Notes under the pieces: model-generated
What the model saw: only the letters and a program-made list of their open reading frames with translations
Database searches by the model: none
Told to the model about the DNA's origin: nothing
Made by a program: the position numbers and the translations under genes
Assembly (NCBI GenBank): GCA_013054445.1
Contig: JAAMPI010000128.1
Location: 1 to 61,902 of the forward strand
DNA length: 61,902 nt
Direction: 5' to 3'
DNA from: Cudoniella acicularis
Taxonomy: Eukaryota > Ascomycota > Leotiomycetes > Helotiales > Helotiaceae
In this document: positions 44,119 to 56,419 of the stretch, in pieces
Position numbering within the stretch: the first letter of the stretch is position 1
Layout of the letters: every line of letters begins with the position of its first letter

Positions 44119-45373
44119 GATATCGATCAATTTCAAGTATTTAGAGGCGTTGAGACTAACTTAGTGGTTATCACGTAAGAGTTGAAGTTCGCTCATTATA
44201 TCTTGGAAGCCAGTATGGAACCCACGCTTTCATTACTCGAGGAGCCATGGTGGGGTACCGCTTCAGATAATAAGACGACACTCGACTCTAAGATGCGTAA
44301 TATTATCTAATGGGGACAGAAACAAGCCTGCATTCAGAAGACCTAGCAATAATCAAGCAAGTTAACAGTAACAAATCCAGTATTCATTCTCCTTTCTCCT
44401 TCTCCCTTCTCAGCCCATACAACACTCTCAAGCACTCGACACAACCCTACACCATCTTCTCATCATAAGCATCCCTTCCAGTCAACTCTCACATTTCCCT
44501 CTCGCAACCTCCCTCCTTCCTATGCCATCTCCTAAGCAGTATCTCGAGACTTTCTCCCGTAACTCCCAACTGTTCAATCGAGGCTTTGCTAGGACCGTCG
44601 GATTAAGGGAAATAAACAAACTATTCAAAAGCATGGTAGCAGGTAGCAGATCGCAACAGGTAGCGTCTTGAGATTTAAGATAGAAGGTAGGATAAAACCC
44701 GGTTGTAGAAGATAGGCCCCTCGTCGAAGGAATAGAGCGAATAGGGAATAAGGAGCCGGACTTGGAAATGGTCGGGCGACGGGCAGCCGATGAAGAAGGG
44801 TTTGTAACACCGTAGAATGAAGAAACAGGCACTTGTTACTACTACGCAGGCAAAAACTACCAAAGATATCACAGTCAAGGAGTCGTAAAAGCCCAGTGAT
44901 GTTGTCTTGTCTAAAGGCCTCAATTGGTTGAGGAAGCTAAAGTTCCGCGCATCTAAAATACAGCTTGCCGACGTGTAAACTGGTGTTACCGGACGTAAAG
45001 CCTTCGCAGACTTGAATTCTCATTCGTACTTCCATGTCATCATCTCACCTCCTATTATTGAGATGATAAAAGCCCGAAACGCCGCCAATGTTGGTAGAGC
45101 ATCCCCTTTTTTGTGTTGATACAGCCAAGGAAGCAAAGATCCATCCATGCAAATAGCAACGCCCAGTATGCGGTCGAGGACTATTCCCCCGTAAAATACA
45201 TTGTACAGAAAAGAAAATGTATGCAGGAAAGGTTCGTGACTTTGGGTATCACAGCCTTCATAAAGCGCCGTCAATCGCAACTGAACAAAAGAGAGTGTCG
45301 TTGTAGATAGGGTTGCTAAGTCGTTCAAGAGAGATGCCGCAGTCGACGTCAAGAGAGCACAAGGATGCAGAAC
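44119..45373. other. intergenic; weak minus-strand frames
   Basis: Minus-strand frames at 45352-45020 (TLSFVQLRLTALYEGCDTQ) and 44923-44675 (with a hydrophobic helix, LTVISLVVFACVVVTSACFF) could be joined by a possible 69-nt intron at 44980-45048 (GTGAGA...CAG). There is no ATG at the 5' end and no family match, and it abuts the stop of the next gene, so I do not call a gene. A C/T-rich stretch at 44390-44470 is notable. Confidence 0.35.
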
Positions 45374-48300
45374 CTAGTTGTGAAGAAAGGTGCACTTGGC
45401 TCCCTTCGCACACTTCCCTTCACGATAGAATCTGCAAGGTCTCTTTTTGCCCAAGTACTCACCATTCTCGTCGAAGGGTGGCTCCCCCTTATTGCTAGTA
45501 TTGCCACCATTCCATTCCTTCATCTCATATCCCCTTTGTTTCGCCTTGGAATTAGAGTTTTCTTGAGATCTGTTGCCCTTTGAAGGTGAATTGTTGTCAT
45601 TCCATGTCTCCTCCCATCTTGCATCTTGATTTTGACTCGCAAAAGCCTGGGCTTGGACCTGAGCCTGGACTTGAGCCTGAACTTGAGCCTGGGCTGCGGC
45701 GTTCGCGGCCCAAGAATTGTAGTCGAACTGCTGAGACGCATTGTTGACATCGGCACTGCTGTAGCCGGCAAGAAGACCCTGCACCTGCTGAGCAGCATCG
45801 ATGGGAGCTGCAGGAACTGAGGGCATGCTTGGAGCCGGTTGTTGGTACATTGGAAACTGTTGCTGGGGTGCAAGCATTGGTGGTGGTTGGAAGCGAGCTG
45901 ACTCCATTTGTGCCATTCGTTCATCAGCTTCTCTCTTTTCCTTGATAGCCTTGTCTCGGTTGTAGCCTTCCCACCACTCGGTCCGACGCGCCTCATTCGT
46001 CTGCCATTCAGGTGGCTCTGTTGGCGGAAATGGTTTGCCCTTAAGGGATTCAACGATGCGAAGAATGTTTTGGTATTGATTCGGATCCATGACAAAGGCG
46101 GGTGGTTTGACCTGTTGCTGGGGTTGCGAAGGCTGAGAAGGTTGTTGAGCAGGTTGTCCAAGTTGTTGTAGAATGGAATTTATGCTAGCCGAAGCGGAAC
46201 CCGCACTGCCTTGATTCTGCGATTTTTGCTCCTCCAAACGCCGCGCGAAGATCTGAGAAGCATACTCTGGATCATATTGATTAAGCTCATGTAGTCTTTG
46301 AACCAGCCACGGCTCAGTTGGCTCTTTCAACAAACGTTCTGACTGTGTTGATCCTGGCCCATCTGCCTGCGGAAGGTGAATTGATTGTTGTGGTGGTTCC
46401 TTTGGAGACGGGGGTATATCATCTGGATCTGTATATATGACCATGAGTTCCAATCCTTCACGTCGCTCTTGTACCTGCTGTTCTGGCGTCATGAAAGTTA
46501 AATCACCTCCTCGAGTAATATACTTGGGACCGAACAGTGTTGCTTTGTCAAGATCGCTGAAATCAATTTCAATGAGCGGTGGATAAGGCCGATCTTCAAT
46601 CTCGCCAGACGGATTGTCGTCGTCGTCGTCAATTGTTTCCAAGACACGTCGTTTGTGCATCATACCCTCACTGCGATCATCATGGGCATCTCGAAGCATA
46701 TCATCTTGCCGACCTTCATCCTCCGCTTGCTCGTGCTTAAACAACCTGATCTCTTCCAGCTCTGTTCCCTCCTTAAATTTGACCCGCAAGTGGCGACGAC
46801 TCTCTTTTCTCTCACGGCGAGCCTTCTCCTCGGGAGTCTCAGGAGCACGAGCTGGAGCCTCAGGAGCTTTAGGGGGTTCTGGTGGTTTGGCAATACTTGC
46901 AAGAAGAGCCCCCAACCTAGATTCTGCAGGTGGAGATGGTTCACGCTTCTTAACAATAGGTTTTGGAGCGGGTTTTGAAGCAATTCCAAGCAGGTTGCCT
47001 CGCTTGGGTGGTGGTGGTTTGGATACTGCAGGTGTGCCGGAAGAATCTGAAGCAACCCGCTTGTTTGGCTTCCCATTTGCACTGTCGCCTTCGTGCGGTC
47101 TTTTTGCAGGATTCGTGGGGCCAGCTTTGTTCGCATCCGTAGCTCGAAGTCTGGCTTGCTCAATCTTTGCCAGAACCTTCTTCTGCTCTTCTGCCTTGGC
47201 AACGTCCTTTTTGGCCTTGGCAGCCCTCTCCTTGGCATCCGTTGTGTTGGCAAGAATCGCAGCAACGTCCTTTTTAATGTTCTCGTCACCCTTCTTGTTC
47301 CATCTTTTCGTGATGCTGTCAAACTTAAGTCTTTTCAACAAATCATCAGTCATAGTTTGAAACTTAGCAAGTAAACTAAAGACTGCCCGAGGGAGTTTTC
47401 CCTGGTAGTCATCAATTTTGATGCATTCAATCAAAGTTGTTGTTAGCCCGTTCACAAGTCTATGGTGACCTCCCAAATTTTCTACTATCGCACCATAGCC
47501 ATGGCGATTAGCAGCATCTATAGTTTGGAAGAATGCTTCGAGCAGAACATTACGCTCATTTTTAAGCTTCGAAGACTCTGCTGGACGAGAAGATGCATCA
47601 TCCAAAGCCTTGGAGTTTGACTTTAATTTTGTCCGCAGATTGATCACAAAGTTACCATACTCTTCAATGGCGGCTTTGACAACATCGGCGCTTGGACTTG
47701 AGTTAGGGTCCTTCCAGATTATACCAATAGCATCCCAGTGATATTGAGCAGGTACATCGTTAACCGGACGCGATGGCCCGCGAACCTAGCAATAGACGCA
47801 TTAGCTTAACCGCTCAACTTCAGCCTTGTCGCGCCACCTTTGTGCGAAGTTGAAATAGATCGGGATTGCGATACCGCACCGCATTGTGATACGGATACTT
47901 ATAGTCGATATTACCGCGTGAGAATGTCAGCTTACCTCACTTATGTCCATGACTGGCATTTCGTCCTCCTCGTACTCAGATTCTTCCTCTGAACTCGTTT
48001 CTTCCTCGGAGGAACTTGTCTCCGTGGGCGTTGATGGTTGTTTGACCGCCGCACTTATGGTGCCATCTTCACGTAGACTAGTTATCTTCGCGGGTGCGGG
48101 TTTAGCGCCTTGACTTGTTCCCTTCCATTTACTGGAGGAAGGTTTGGGGGGTTTAGATTTGCGATCTCTCTTGGCAGAGATGCGTGCGGGTGTTAAAGAA
48201 CCTAAGCGAGAAGTAAATAGCTGCGACTCCCCGCACTAAAGTTGAGAAGAAAAATTTGACACTTACGCGACGAGTCAAAACCAGGGACGAGCTCTCTCCC

Positions 48301-49276
48301 ACTCCTAGCCTTTCGAGGATGGTATTTAGGAATTGTATCTGTGGATCCAAGAGTGTCAGTAATACGCACGCGCGCATTAGGGATAAATCTAAAGGGAAGG
48401 TGGTCACTGACTTTTAAGATTGAATGTAACTTCAATTGGGGTGTCGTCAAAGGCGATGAAAGGTGCATGGTCAAGTCGTGGCCGAGGTGAACTATTGTTG
48501 GCTTCATAGAGTTCCGGATGGGTCATCCTCAATGTGCTATCAACCTTGGTTGGTTTATTCTGCTGGGTGTTCTGCTGGACGTTTTGCTGAACACGCGGAG
48601 GATTTGGGGGAGCATCAACGATCTGCTTCTTGATAGCATTGACATTGACATTGGCACTGACACTAGGCTTGGGCTCATTATCTCGTGCTTCCGCTGGCAA
48701 GGTTGGGTATCGAACAGGACTCGCTACGTTACGTTGGAGCTGTCCGTTCTGAGCACCAGGGTTAAAGTAAACGGCGGAGTGATCCTGGGGCCGTGGATTG
48801 AAGTTATTCAAGACCCCATTAGGCGCCTGTTGCTGGAACGCATTTGATATGGGACCCCGATTCATAGGTTGGTTGGAAGCCATGGCGTACTGGAGGTATT
48901 CAGGTGAGATGGTGGCGGCGGGAGCAACAGAGAAGGAGCTCCCCTGGCTCTGGTATGCACCCGAGCTCTGCAAGGAAGGATCAACACTAGACGATGTTTG
49001 GCCGAACATGTCGGAAGGCCTGGTGTGCTGCTGATACTGCGGAGCATAAGGAGAATTTGAATAATTCAATGAAGGATAGGTCGGCTGTTGCGAAAGGTCG
49101 AAATGCTCATAGGCCGGTTGGGCAGTTGTATAGCGGGAGTAGATGTCTTGCGGAGGGTGCGATTGCTGTGTATACAAATACTGGTCGCCCGCAGGGCTAG
49201 GCCAGCCAGTATTATTTATGATCTCATCATATCCATTATCTTCCTGGATGTACCCATGGCCATTATTCCCATCCAT
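45374..49276 (-). CDS. PNUTS/Ppn1-like PP1 regulator with CCCH zinc finger
   Basis: Exons 49276-48412, 48338-48267, 48201-47936 and 47785-45374 (introns 73, 65 and 150 nt) give 1204 residues. The first ~290 residues are Gln/Tyr/Pro/Asn-rich and probably disordered. Residues ~330-400 are Ser/Glu-rich. Around 475-560 a helical TFIIS-N-like region (NLGGHHRLVNGLTTTLIECI, FDSITKRWNKKG) is visible. Near residue 737 HLRVKFKEGTELEEIRLF contains RVKF, a textbook RVxF docking motif for protein phosphatase 1. A Gln-rich tract (repeats of AQVQ) precedes a single C-terminal CCCH finger, CRFYREGKCAKGAKCTFLH. This order matches PNUTS (PPP1R10) and S. pombe Ppn1, which target PP1 to transcription termination and chromatin. 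The assignment is by architecture, not alignment. Confidence 0.75.
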
Positions 49277-50483
49277 CTCGTCGTGGCCGGCGAGTTTGAG
49301 ATTGAATTATCACGTGATGACGAAGTCAAAAGGGGATTGATTATTTTGAAGTTGCGAGTGCAGCGATTAATCGACAAGGAGGAGTGGTGTGGGTGGAGAC
49401 AAAAAGCGGCTGTGATTATCGAGGGACCGCAACGCCGAATGGCGAGGCGTGATTGGATGCTAAACGAGAAATGTGAATCAGCCTGAGCCTTCGAGTTGCC
49501 GCCCCTGCCTGGTCTTTGAGAGTCGGCGCCGGGCGCAAACAGAGCAGCGCAAGTGAGAAAGCACCAAGGAAAACAAGAAATGCAGATGTTGTCGTCTCCG
49601 TCGTCGTGGCCACCAGCGTTGAAGCAAACGCGCAGCAGTGATGTTACGCCTTGCTGTTCAGATAATTCTGTATCTGGCCTGTGTATGCCCCAAGGTCCAG
49701 CTAACCGGCACCGTAGTCCTTAGAGCCACAGGACCTGACACTCGTCGCAACGCGACCCCTTCCCAAGGTGTGTAGCCTGCAGGACAGCAGGACAGCCAAA
49801 AGACTGCTAGCAGACAGACAGACAGACAGCTTAATCGCGTGGCCTGCAAGTATTTGCGCTCTACCCGTCCTCCCCAAGTGCTGGAGCAGAAGCGCGAGCT
49901 TATGTCTAGACAAATTGAGAGGTGTAAGGGGGTAGGGGGTAGCAATTTGTGTGGCGGTGTTGTACTTTCGCCCTCTTTCTCCCTGAAGGCACGCGCAGTA
50001 TGAAGTGTTAAGGTGTCACCGTACCCGTTCTAAGGCAAGCTCTTCCACGAGCGATCAACCCCTTCAGCCCGATTCACTTAGTTGTTCAGTTCATTTGTAC
50101 GATCATTTGTATCTGTTAAGGATCGAGGCCATGACAGCCGGTAAGGGGAACTTGGTGTTGGCAATTGAAGATGGAGATGAAGGAGGAGGTGTCGTGGAAG
50201 AGAGAAGAAAGAAGCGCCGTCGGAAAACAGCAGCGAGTTGGCTGGTTTGGCGCTAGGCCTGCTTAGTCATAGCACCGAGCGGCCGACTGCCCTGAGGTTC
50301 CAGGTCGGACAGCTTGAGCAATCGAAATTCAGAATGTGATGATTAAATTCCACTGAACGAGATCTGTCCTAAACCCCTCCACGCCTACAACTCCTACAAC
50401 GGCATCGCAACTCGGTGAATGGTTGTATGCAATTGTCTCGACACTCTGGCTGATTTGCAGCCTGCCAAATCCTCTCCGTAACC
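49277..50483. other. divergent intergenic region with (CAGA)n
   Basis: About 1.2 kb between head-to-head genes (PNUTS-like minus, SLY1 plus). Contains a short microsatellite of CAGA units at 49811-49829. No gene is supported. Confidence 0.6.
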
Positions 50484-52815
50484 ATGGCTACAAGCCACAA
50501 TTCGTTGCGAGATCGCCAAATCAGTATTAACCCACAGCTCTTTTTGGAAATACAACAGCTAATTTTAATCACAGGGTCGATTGAGCGCATGCTAAATTTG
50601 AATCACGAAGCTGAGGAATCTGCCAATGGCCACGATGACCACCATGGTCTAGTAGTTCCGTCTGCGCCTATACTTAATGCGGATGGAGATCCCATCTGGA
50701 AAGTGCTCGTCTTTGATGATTTAGGACGAGATGTGATAAGCAGTGTTTTACGAGTTAATGATCTGCGGACTTGGGGAGTTACGATGCATATGTGAGTCTG
50801 GAGTTTGCAGTAGGAAGCATTGGCCTGCAAAATAATGGCTGAACCAGTTAGGCACATAACATCTGCGCGCCATCCTATACCTGATGTCCCTGTTTTATAT
50901 CTAGTCGAGCCAACATCTTCAAATCTTCATGCTATAACCAGCGACCTTTCCCGGGGGCTTTATTCCCCCGCATACATAAACTTTCTATCTTCAATACAGC
51001 GGCCTTTACTTGAAGACTTTGCGAGACAAACTGCAGAAGCTGGAACCTCTGAAAGCATTGCACAATTTTACGACCAATATCTGAACTTTATCGTTGGAGA
51101 GCCGGATCTATTTAGCCTGGGAATGAGGAAAGAAAACACATATTGGGCATTAAATAGTGCACGAACGAAGGACGAAGAGTTAGATCACGTAATAGACAGG
51201 ATTGTGAGCGGACTATTCAGTGTAATGGCCACTATGGGTATGGAAGTCCTTCTACGAGCGTTGAAATTACTTTGCTGACTTCTTTCAGCTGTTATGCCAA
51301 TAATACGCTGCCCGAAAGGTGCGGCAGCAGAAATGATTGCAGCAAAACTCGACCGAAAGCTTCGAGACCATATCTTGAATTCGAAGGACAACTTATTCTC
51401 TGCACCATCAAATCGATCCACATCTACAGCACCCTTATCTCGGCCTGTACTTATTATATTGGACCGAAATGTAGATCTGATACCCATGCTTTCACATTCC
51501 TGGACCTACCAATCACTTGTACACGATGTTCTAAATATGAAGCTTAATCGAATTACTGTCGAAACCCCCATCGACGAGGAAAACCCCGCAAAAGGATCTA
51601 CGAAGAAAGCCTATGATCTCACATCCACTGACTTCTTTTGGGGCAAGAACGCCAGTGTCCCTTTTCCACAAGTTGCGGAGGATATCGATGCCGAGTTGAT
51701 GCGTTATAAAGACGATGCGGCTGAAGTTACGAAGAAGACTGGAGTGAACTCGATAGAAGATCTTCAAAATGATACCAGCGCCTCTGCGCAACACCTAAAA
51801 GCCGCCATTACCCTCCTCCCTGAACTCCGAGAACGAAAAGCGGTTCTTGATATGCATATGAACATTTTAGCTGGTTTGTTGACTGGCATCAAGAACCGAC
51901 AGCTTGACAACTACTTCCAAATGGAAGAGAATATCATGAAGCAGACCAAGGCACAGATGCTAGAGGTCTTGAGCGATGGAGATAAAGGCAAAGAGCCAAT
52001 GGACAAATTGAGATTGTTTATTATTTGGTTCTTGAGCACGGAGCAAGATGTGTCAAGGGCGGAAATGGAGAAATTTGAAGAGTCTTTGAAAAATGCTGGT
52101 GCAGACATCACTTCCCTGGCATATGTCAAACAGTAAGAACCCAATATTCTTTTCAGACACAAGCTGATCACCCCACAGAGTTCGCGCAACAACCCGCATG
52201 ACAATGATGACTTCCGCTCCCTCCCAAACTACCCAACAATCCTCAACATCCACTCAACTCTTCGGTGGCTTCAGTAGCATTTCCTCCCGTCTAACCTCAT
52301 CCCTCAAAGAATCCGGCGTAGGAGCCAACTTTGAAAACCTCATCTCAGGCGTCAAGAATTTCCTTCCCGCAAACCGCGACCTGACCGTGACTAAAATCAC
52401 AGAATCAATTATGGACCCGGCGGGAGCGAGCAGCAGCGCTATTGCAAAGACAGAGAACTACCTATATTTTGACCCCAGGAGCGCGAACGCGAGGGGCACA
52501 ATGCCACCACCGAGCGCTGCAAGAAAGGGCGAACAGATGCCGGGTAGCCTGGGTGCCCATGCTCCAGGTACTGGAGCCACATTTGGACAGCGGCGGCAGG
52601 GTTTTAGCGAGGCGATTGTTTTCACTGTTGGAGGTGGCAGCATGGATGAGTATGGCAATTTACAAGAATGGGCGAAGCGAACCGGTGCTGGTGGCAGCGG
52701 TGCAGAAAAGGGCGCTGGAAGGAGGAGAGTTATGTATGGGAGCACAGAACTCGTTAATGCGGAAGACTTCCTGAAGCTCGAGTTGGAGAAGTTGGGAAAT
52801 GAGGCCGCTTCGTAA
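50484..52815 (+). CDS. SLY1: Sec1/Munc18-family vesicle fusion protein Sly1
   Basis: Exons 50484-50523, 50575-50791, 50852-51237, 51289-52132 and 52179-52815 (introns 51, 60, 51 and 46 nt) give 707 residues, close to known Sly1. Splicing restores SLRDRQI-RSIERMLNLN, MHM-HITSARHPIPDVPV and MATMA-VMPIIRCPKGAAAE. Characteristic SM-protein stretches include KVLVFDDLGRDVISSVL (domain 1), PVLYLVEPTSSNLHAI, LDRKLRDHI, LIILDRNVDLIPMLSHSWTYQ and HDVLNMKLNRI. Sly1 binds the syntaxin Sed5/Ufe1 and chaperones SNARE assembly in ER-Golgi traffic. The frame-by-frame agreement makes this one of the safest calls. The short first exon (40 nt) starts at MATSHNSLRDRQI. Confidence 0.95.
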
Positions 52816-53179
52816 TTTTAGAAAGAATCAAAGGAAGCAATTCAGAAGAATCCGTGTTTTTGTTTAATTGACTTCATTTGATGAGGGGGTATATGATGAC
52901 GTTTCTGCTTCTGCTGCTGCTGCCCGGCAAGCCTTCATGCTGTTGCAAACCCTTCTAAAGGGGTACATGCGGAACAAAATCCAATGCTCTCCCGCCAGGG
53001 CATCTCATAAAATCCAATACCTGTAACGCATAAAAGGAAAAAAAGACGCTATACAATAAACAACACATGAAGAGCATTTCCTGCAACGCTCATTGTGATG
53101 ATGATGCAGCTGACTACCGTCGACGACGACAAATATACAAGCAGTATGCCTCCCATACTTGATACCCATTAGAAGATCC
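52816..53179. other. convergent 3' region
   Basis: 364 bp between the 3' ends of SLY1 and the chitin synthase gene. Contains a CTG-type run near 52905-52922 (CTTCTGCTGCTGCTGC). No gene is seen. Confidence 0.6.
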
Positions 53180-56100
53180 TTAAACTCCTCGGAACATCCG
53201 CACAATTAAGAACCACATGGCACCAATGAACTTGAAAATCGACAGGCCAGCCACAGACCATAGAACGACTGCCATGTAGATTGTGCTCTTCTGAGTTTCG
53301 TTCGAGGTGGGATCGACTCTATCCAAGCCAGCAGTACTAAGAACGGTTGCGCATAGTCCGAAATTGCAAACAAGCCAGAAGATGACGACACGGGAACGGA
53401 AACCTTTGTAGTAATCCTCTTGCTTTTCACTGGGTGAAATTTCGCGCGTCTCCGGTGGAGCTTTAATCACGAACTTCTTCATTTCGGCTTCGTATTGGGC
53501 GTTAAGATCACCATCATCAGTGGGAATGTTGACGTCGACTTTGCCACCAGGTTTGAGGTTTGCGGAGGGCAGCTTCTCGGCTTTGTCATCTCCCTTGGTG
53601 CCCCAGGTAATATCGTGGGTATTGCAGAATGCATATACATTGAGAATGTTGATGTAGGACGGGGTGAGCAATAGATATTGGATGAATGAGGTGAACATAT
53701 GCCATGGATCGAAGAAAAGGAATGATACGACGAACCAGAGCACGTAGGTCGAGGCGAGGGAGATGATGAGTGTGTAGAAGATCGAGTTCTTAAAGATATC
53801 TGTCCAGGTGAACCCAGCCGTGTCAATTACGCTTCTGACTGCATTTACAGTGATAAAAATCGAGGCGAACATTAGATACCTATCATTAGATTAGCACATG
53901 ATTATGATATGGTGCAGCGCACCGGGGTAACTTACACCATGATAACCGCCCAGAAATAAACCATGGACATGTATGCAAAGTTAGATCCTTGAGGACGATT
54001 ACCCAGTGCCAGAACGAAACAGGTCAGGAGTGTGAATAGATAGAGCCATTCGAAAACGACCCCAAGAATAACCCCAACGTTCCCGAGAAGATTGTCGCCG
54101 CCAAGAGAAGTGGTGAGAATATGGAAAACCAGGAAGAAGTTGCCGAGAGCGAACCAGGCGAAAATCATGTTGATAGTTTGGAAGATAAACTCGACCAAGA
54201 ACATGAGTTTTCGAAAGAAGCTATGGTCGCTTCGGAAAAGTTGATAGAAATGTGCCAAGGCGTAAATGGCGGCGAAGAAACTACCGTTCAACCATCTTCG
54301 TCGTTGCAAGATAAGTTCGGCCATTGTATCAGGCACATCAGTTTCCCCAGTAGCACTCTTCACATATTGGAGAATCCAATGACAATTCCGTTTTGAGACT
54401 AGTTCAAAACAGAGAATACGATCCTCGGCAAGATACATGTTGGCAGTGAAAATGCCAGCATTAGCGCCATGCATCTTTTCACCAGCAAAGTATTTTTCCA
54501 GAGGTCCATTTCCAGCCTTGTCGTTTTGCAAAGCGACATAACGATAAGCAGAGAAGGCACCTGGCAGCACTGAAATGAAACCAAAAGCGGATTCCAATGG
54601 CTTATCCAGAATGTTGCTCATCTTGTACTCGAAATTCTGAGTTGCAATCAAGGGGTTGACGAGATTCCTGCCTCCGGGTCCCAACATGGCTTTGATTTCC
54701 CCACAAGCGCCGGCACACATGGGCTCCAGATCGAAAGCTTTCCATAAATGGTAGATCGAGTCTTTTCCAGGTTTGGTACCCGCGTCAATTAAAACACAGA
54801 TATTTGGATCCAAGACCCGTCCAAAGGCCTGGAAAAACCATCTGTGAGAATTGATCTTTTTCTGATTCTTTTCTTTGAGACAGAAGAGCATTTGAACCGG
54901 TTGCTGTTTGGGTCGTAATTCGACGACATCTTTCTTGACTGATATTGAGACTTGAGTCGTGTACTCGTAAATATGTGCTGTGACGTCTTTGCCATTGACC
55001 TTCTGCTTCGCAATACCATCTTGGTAGACACCCATACCAGCCAAGACAGCTCTGGTTCTTGGGTTGATCTTGGCACGACCATCACTCACCACACAAACCA
55101 CAATTTTCTTCCAAGCATCCTTACCCCAGGTCTTGCTGTCCTTGCGCGAGCACATGTACTCAATATTTTTGAAAACACCACTCATGGTCCTGGCAAAAAG
55201 TACATCATCCTCGTTATACATGGTAACAACGATAAAAAGTTCAGTATGCCGAGGTTTGGCAAACAGCTTTTGACGCAAAGTAAATCGTTCCTCGAAAAAT
55301 TCGCTTGGATCGCAAGTCGCTGCGGAATATCGCATATGCGTGAATTCATCTCGCTCTGGGGGTTGAGCATGCGGCACCTGGTTCAAGAGCTTTGGTGGAA
55401 TGGGGCAGTCCAACACAAGATTGCCATTGAACAATTGGACTTCTTTCACAGTCTTATATCTTCGGATACCAGGACCAGGCGTTGGTGTTGGTGAAATAAC
55501 GGTACTTGAGGTTCCATCGTAGTCTTTGTATTCTGGGTGACTATGAGGATCCGGTCCATAGCCTGTGTCATTAAGTATGGGTCGCTGATCCTCATGTTCA
55601 TAGTAGCCTGGCTCGGGATTCGATGGAAACGTTGTCAAAGGATGCTCTTCATGGGGAGAAGGCTGATAAGGGGGCTGGTAGTAGGCATCATGATGCTGTT
55701 GTGGATTTATTGCATAGTCTTGGGTGTAGTTGTGATCTGGGTTGAGGGGATGATGTTGTTCGAATTCCTCGTTGTGCCCGTACGAATTGTTGATGTTTTC
55801 TACCGAGTACTAAAGGAAGACGTCTAGTCAGAGCCTGAACTATGCTTGATCCCTTATTTTCTGCAGCCATAAAAAACGACGTACCGTAGGTTGTGCCTGC
55901 AACCGATCACTGGGTGTATATCTTCCAGGGCCCATAGGAATCTCTAAATTATGCGCTGGCGGAGCAGGAGAGCCGCCAGGTCTTCCATAACCTGGATCTT
56001 CGAGTTGATATCCTTGATGCGCTGGATGGCCCGGTGAGGGCGTTCTCCCTGGGCGGTTTGCCATGTCGTAATACCCCTCTTGATGGCCTTGGCCAGGTCG

Positions 56101-56419
56101 TTCTAAGTGGAATAGATGTCAGAATGATATTGTTGAAGGTAAAGAGTATCAGGCTCTGGGTGAAGAGTGCTCGAGAAAGCTTCTGTACTATGCAGGAGCA
56201 GGAGGAGGGTGTTTGAGAAGGGCAAGGCTCTATTCATAGAGACTCTGTGCGCTGCGCCAATGATGATGTGGGCGCAAAGGCTGAGCCGAGGAGTCAAGCA
56301 GAAAGTTCAAGTGGAACACATTCACCGAAAAGTGGCGTAGAGCTCTGAATGAAAGTCTTGGGGAGATGTCTGTATATATCCAGGAAATTCAGGGACGTAC
56401 CTAACCGGTTATAGGACAT
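53180..56419 (-). CDS. Class III chitin synthase
   Basis: Exons 56419-56401 (19 nt, MSYNRL), 56102-55885, 55809-53936 and 53879-53180; introns 298, 75 and 56 nt; 936 residues. The joins read in frame: [20 protein letters not shown] and [16 protein letters not shown] ~190-residue polar N-terminus is followed by [20 protein letters not shown], then the GT2 catalytic core: [62 protein letters not shown] and QRRRWLNGS, the product-binding motif. Several membrane helices and [20 protein letters not shown] follow. It polymerises UDP-GlcNAc into chitin at the plasma membrane; class III enzymes serve hyphal tip growth. The KTVKEV and MSYNRL features favour class III over class I. The first tiny exon rests on the splice match only. 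Confidence 0.92.

Noticed and set aside
44675..45352. Two-exon minus-strand membrane protein
   Set aside because: Possible splice, but no ATG at the 5' end, no homolog recognised, and no room for a promoter before the neighbouring gene's stop.
46614..47360. 248-codon plus-strand frame
   Set aside because: Antisense to the Ser/Pro/Lys-rich part of the PNUTS-like gene; composition is a mirror of it and it has no domain.
49811..49829. CAGA microsatellite as a possible regulatory repeat
   Set aside because: Short simple repeat with no further context.
54952..55494. 180-codon plus-strand frame
   Set aside because: Antisense to the chitin synthase catalytic core, which is strongly supported.
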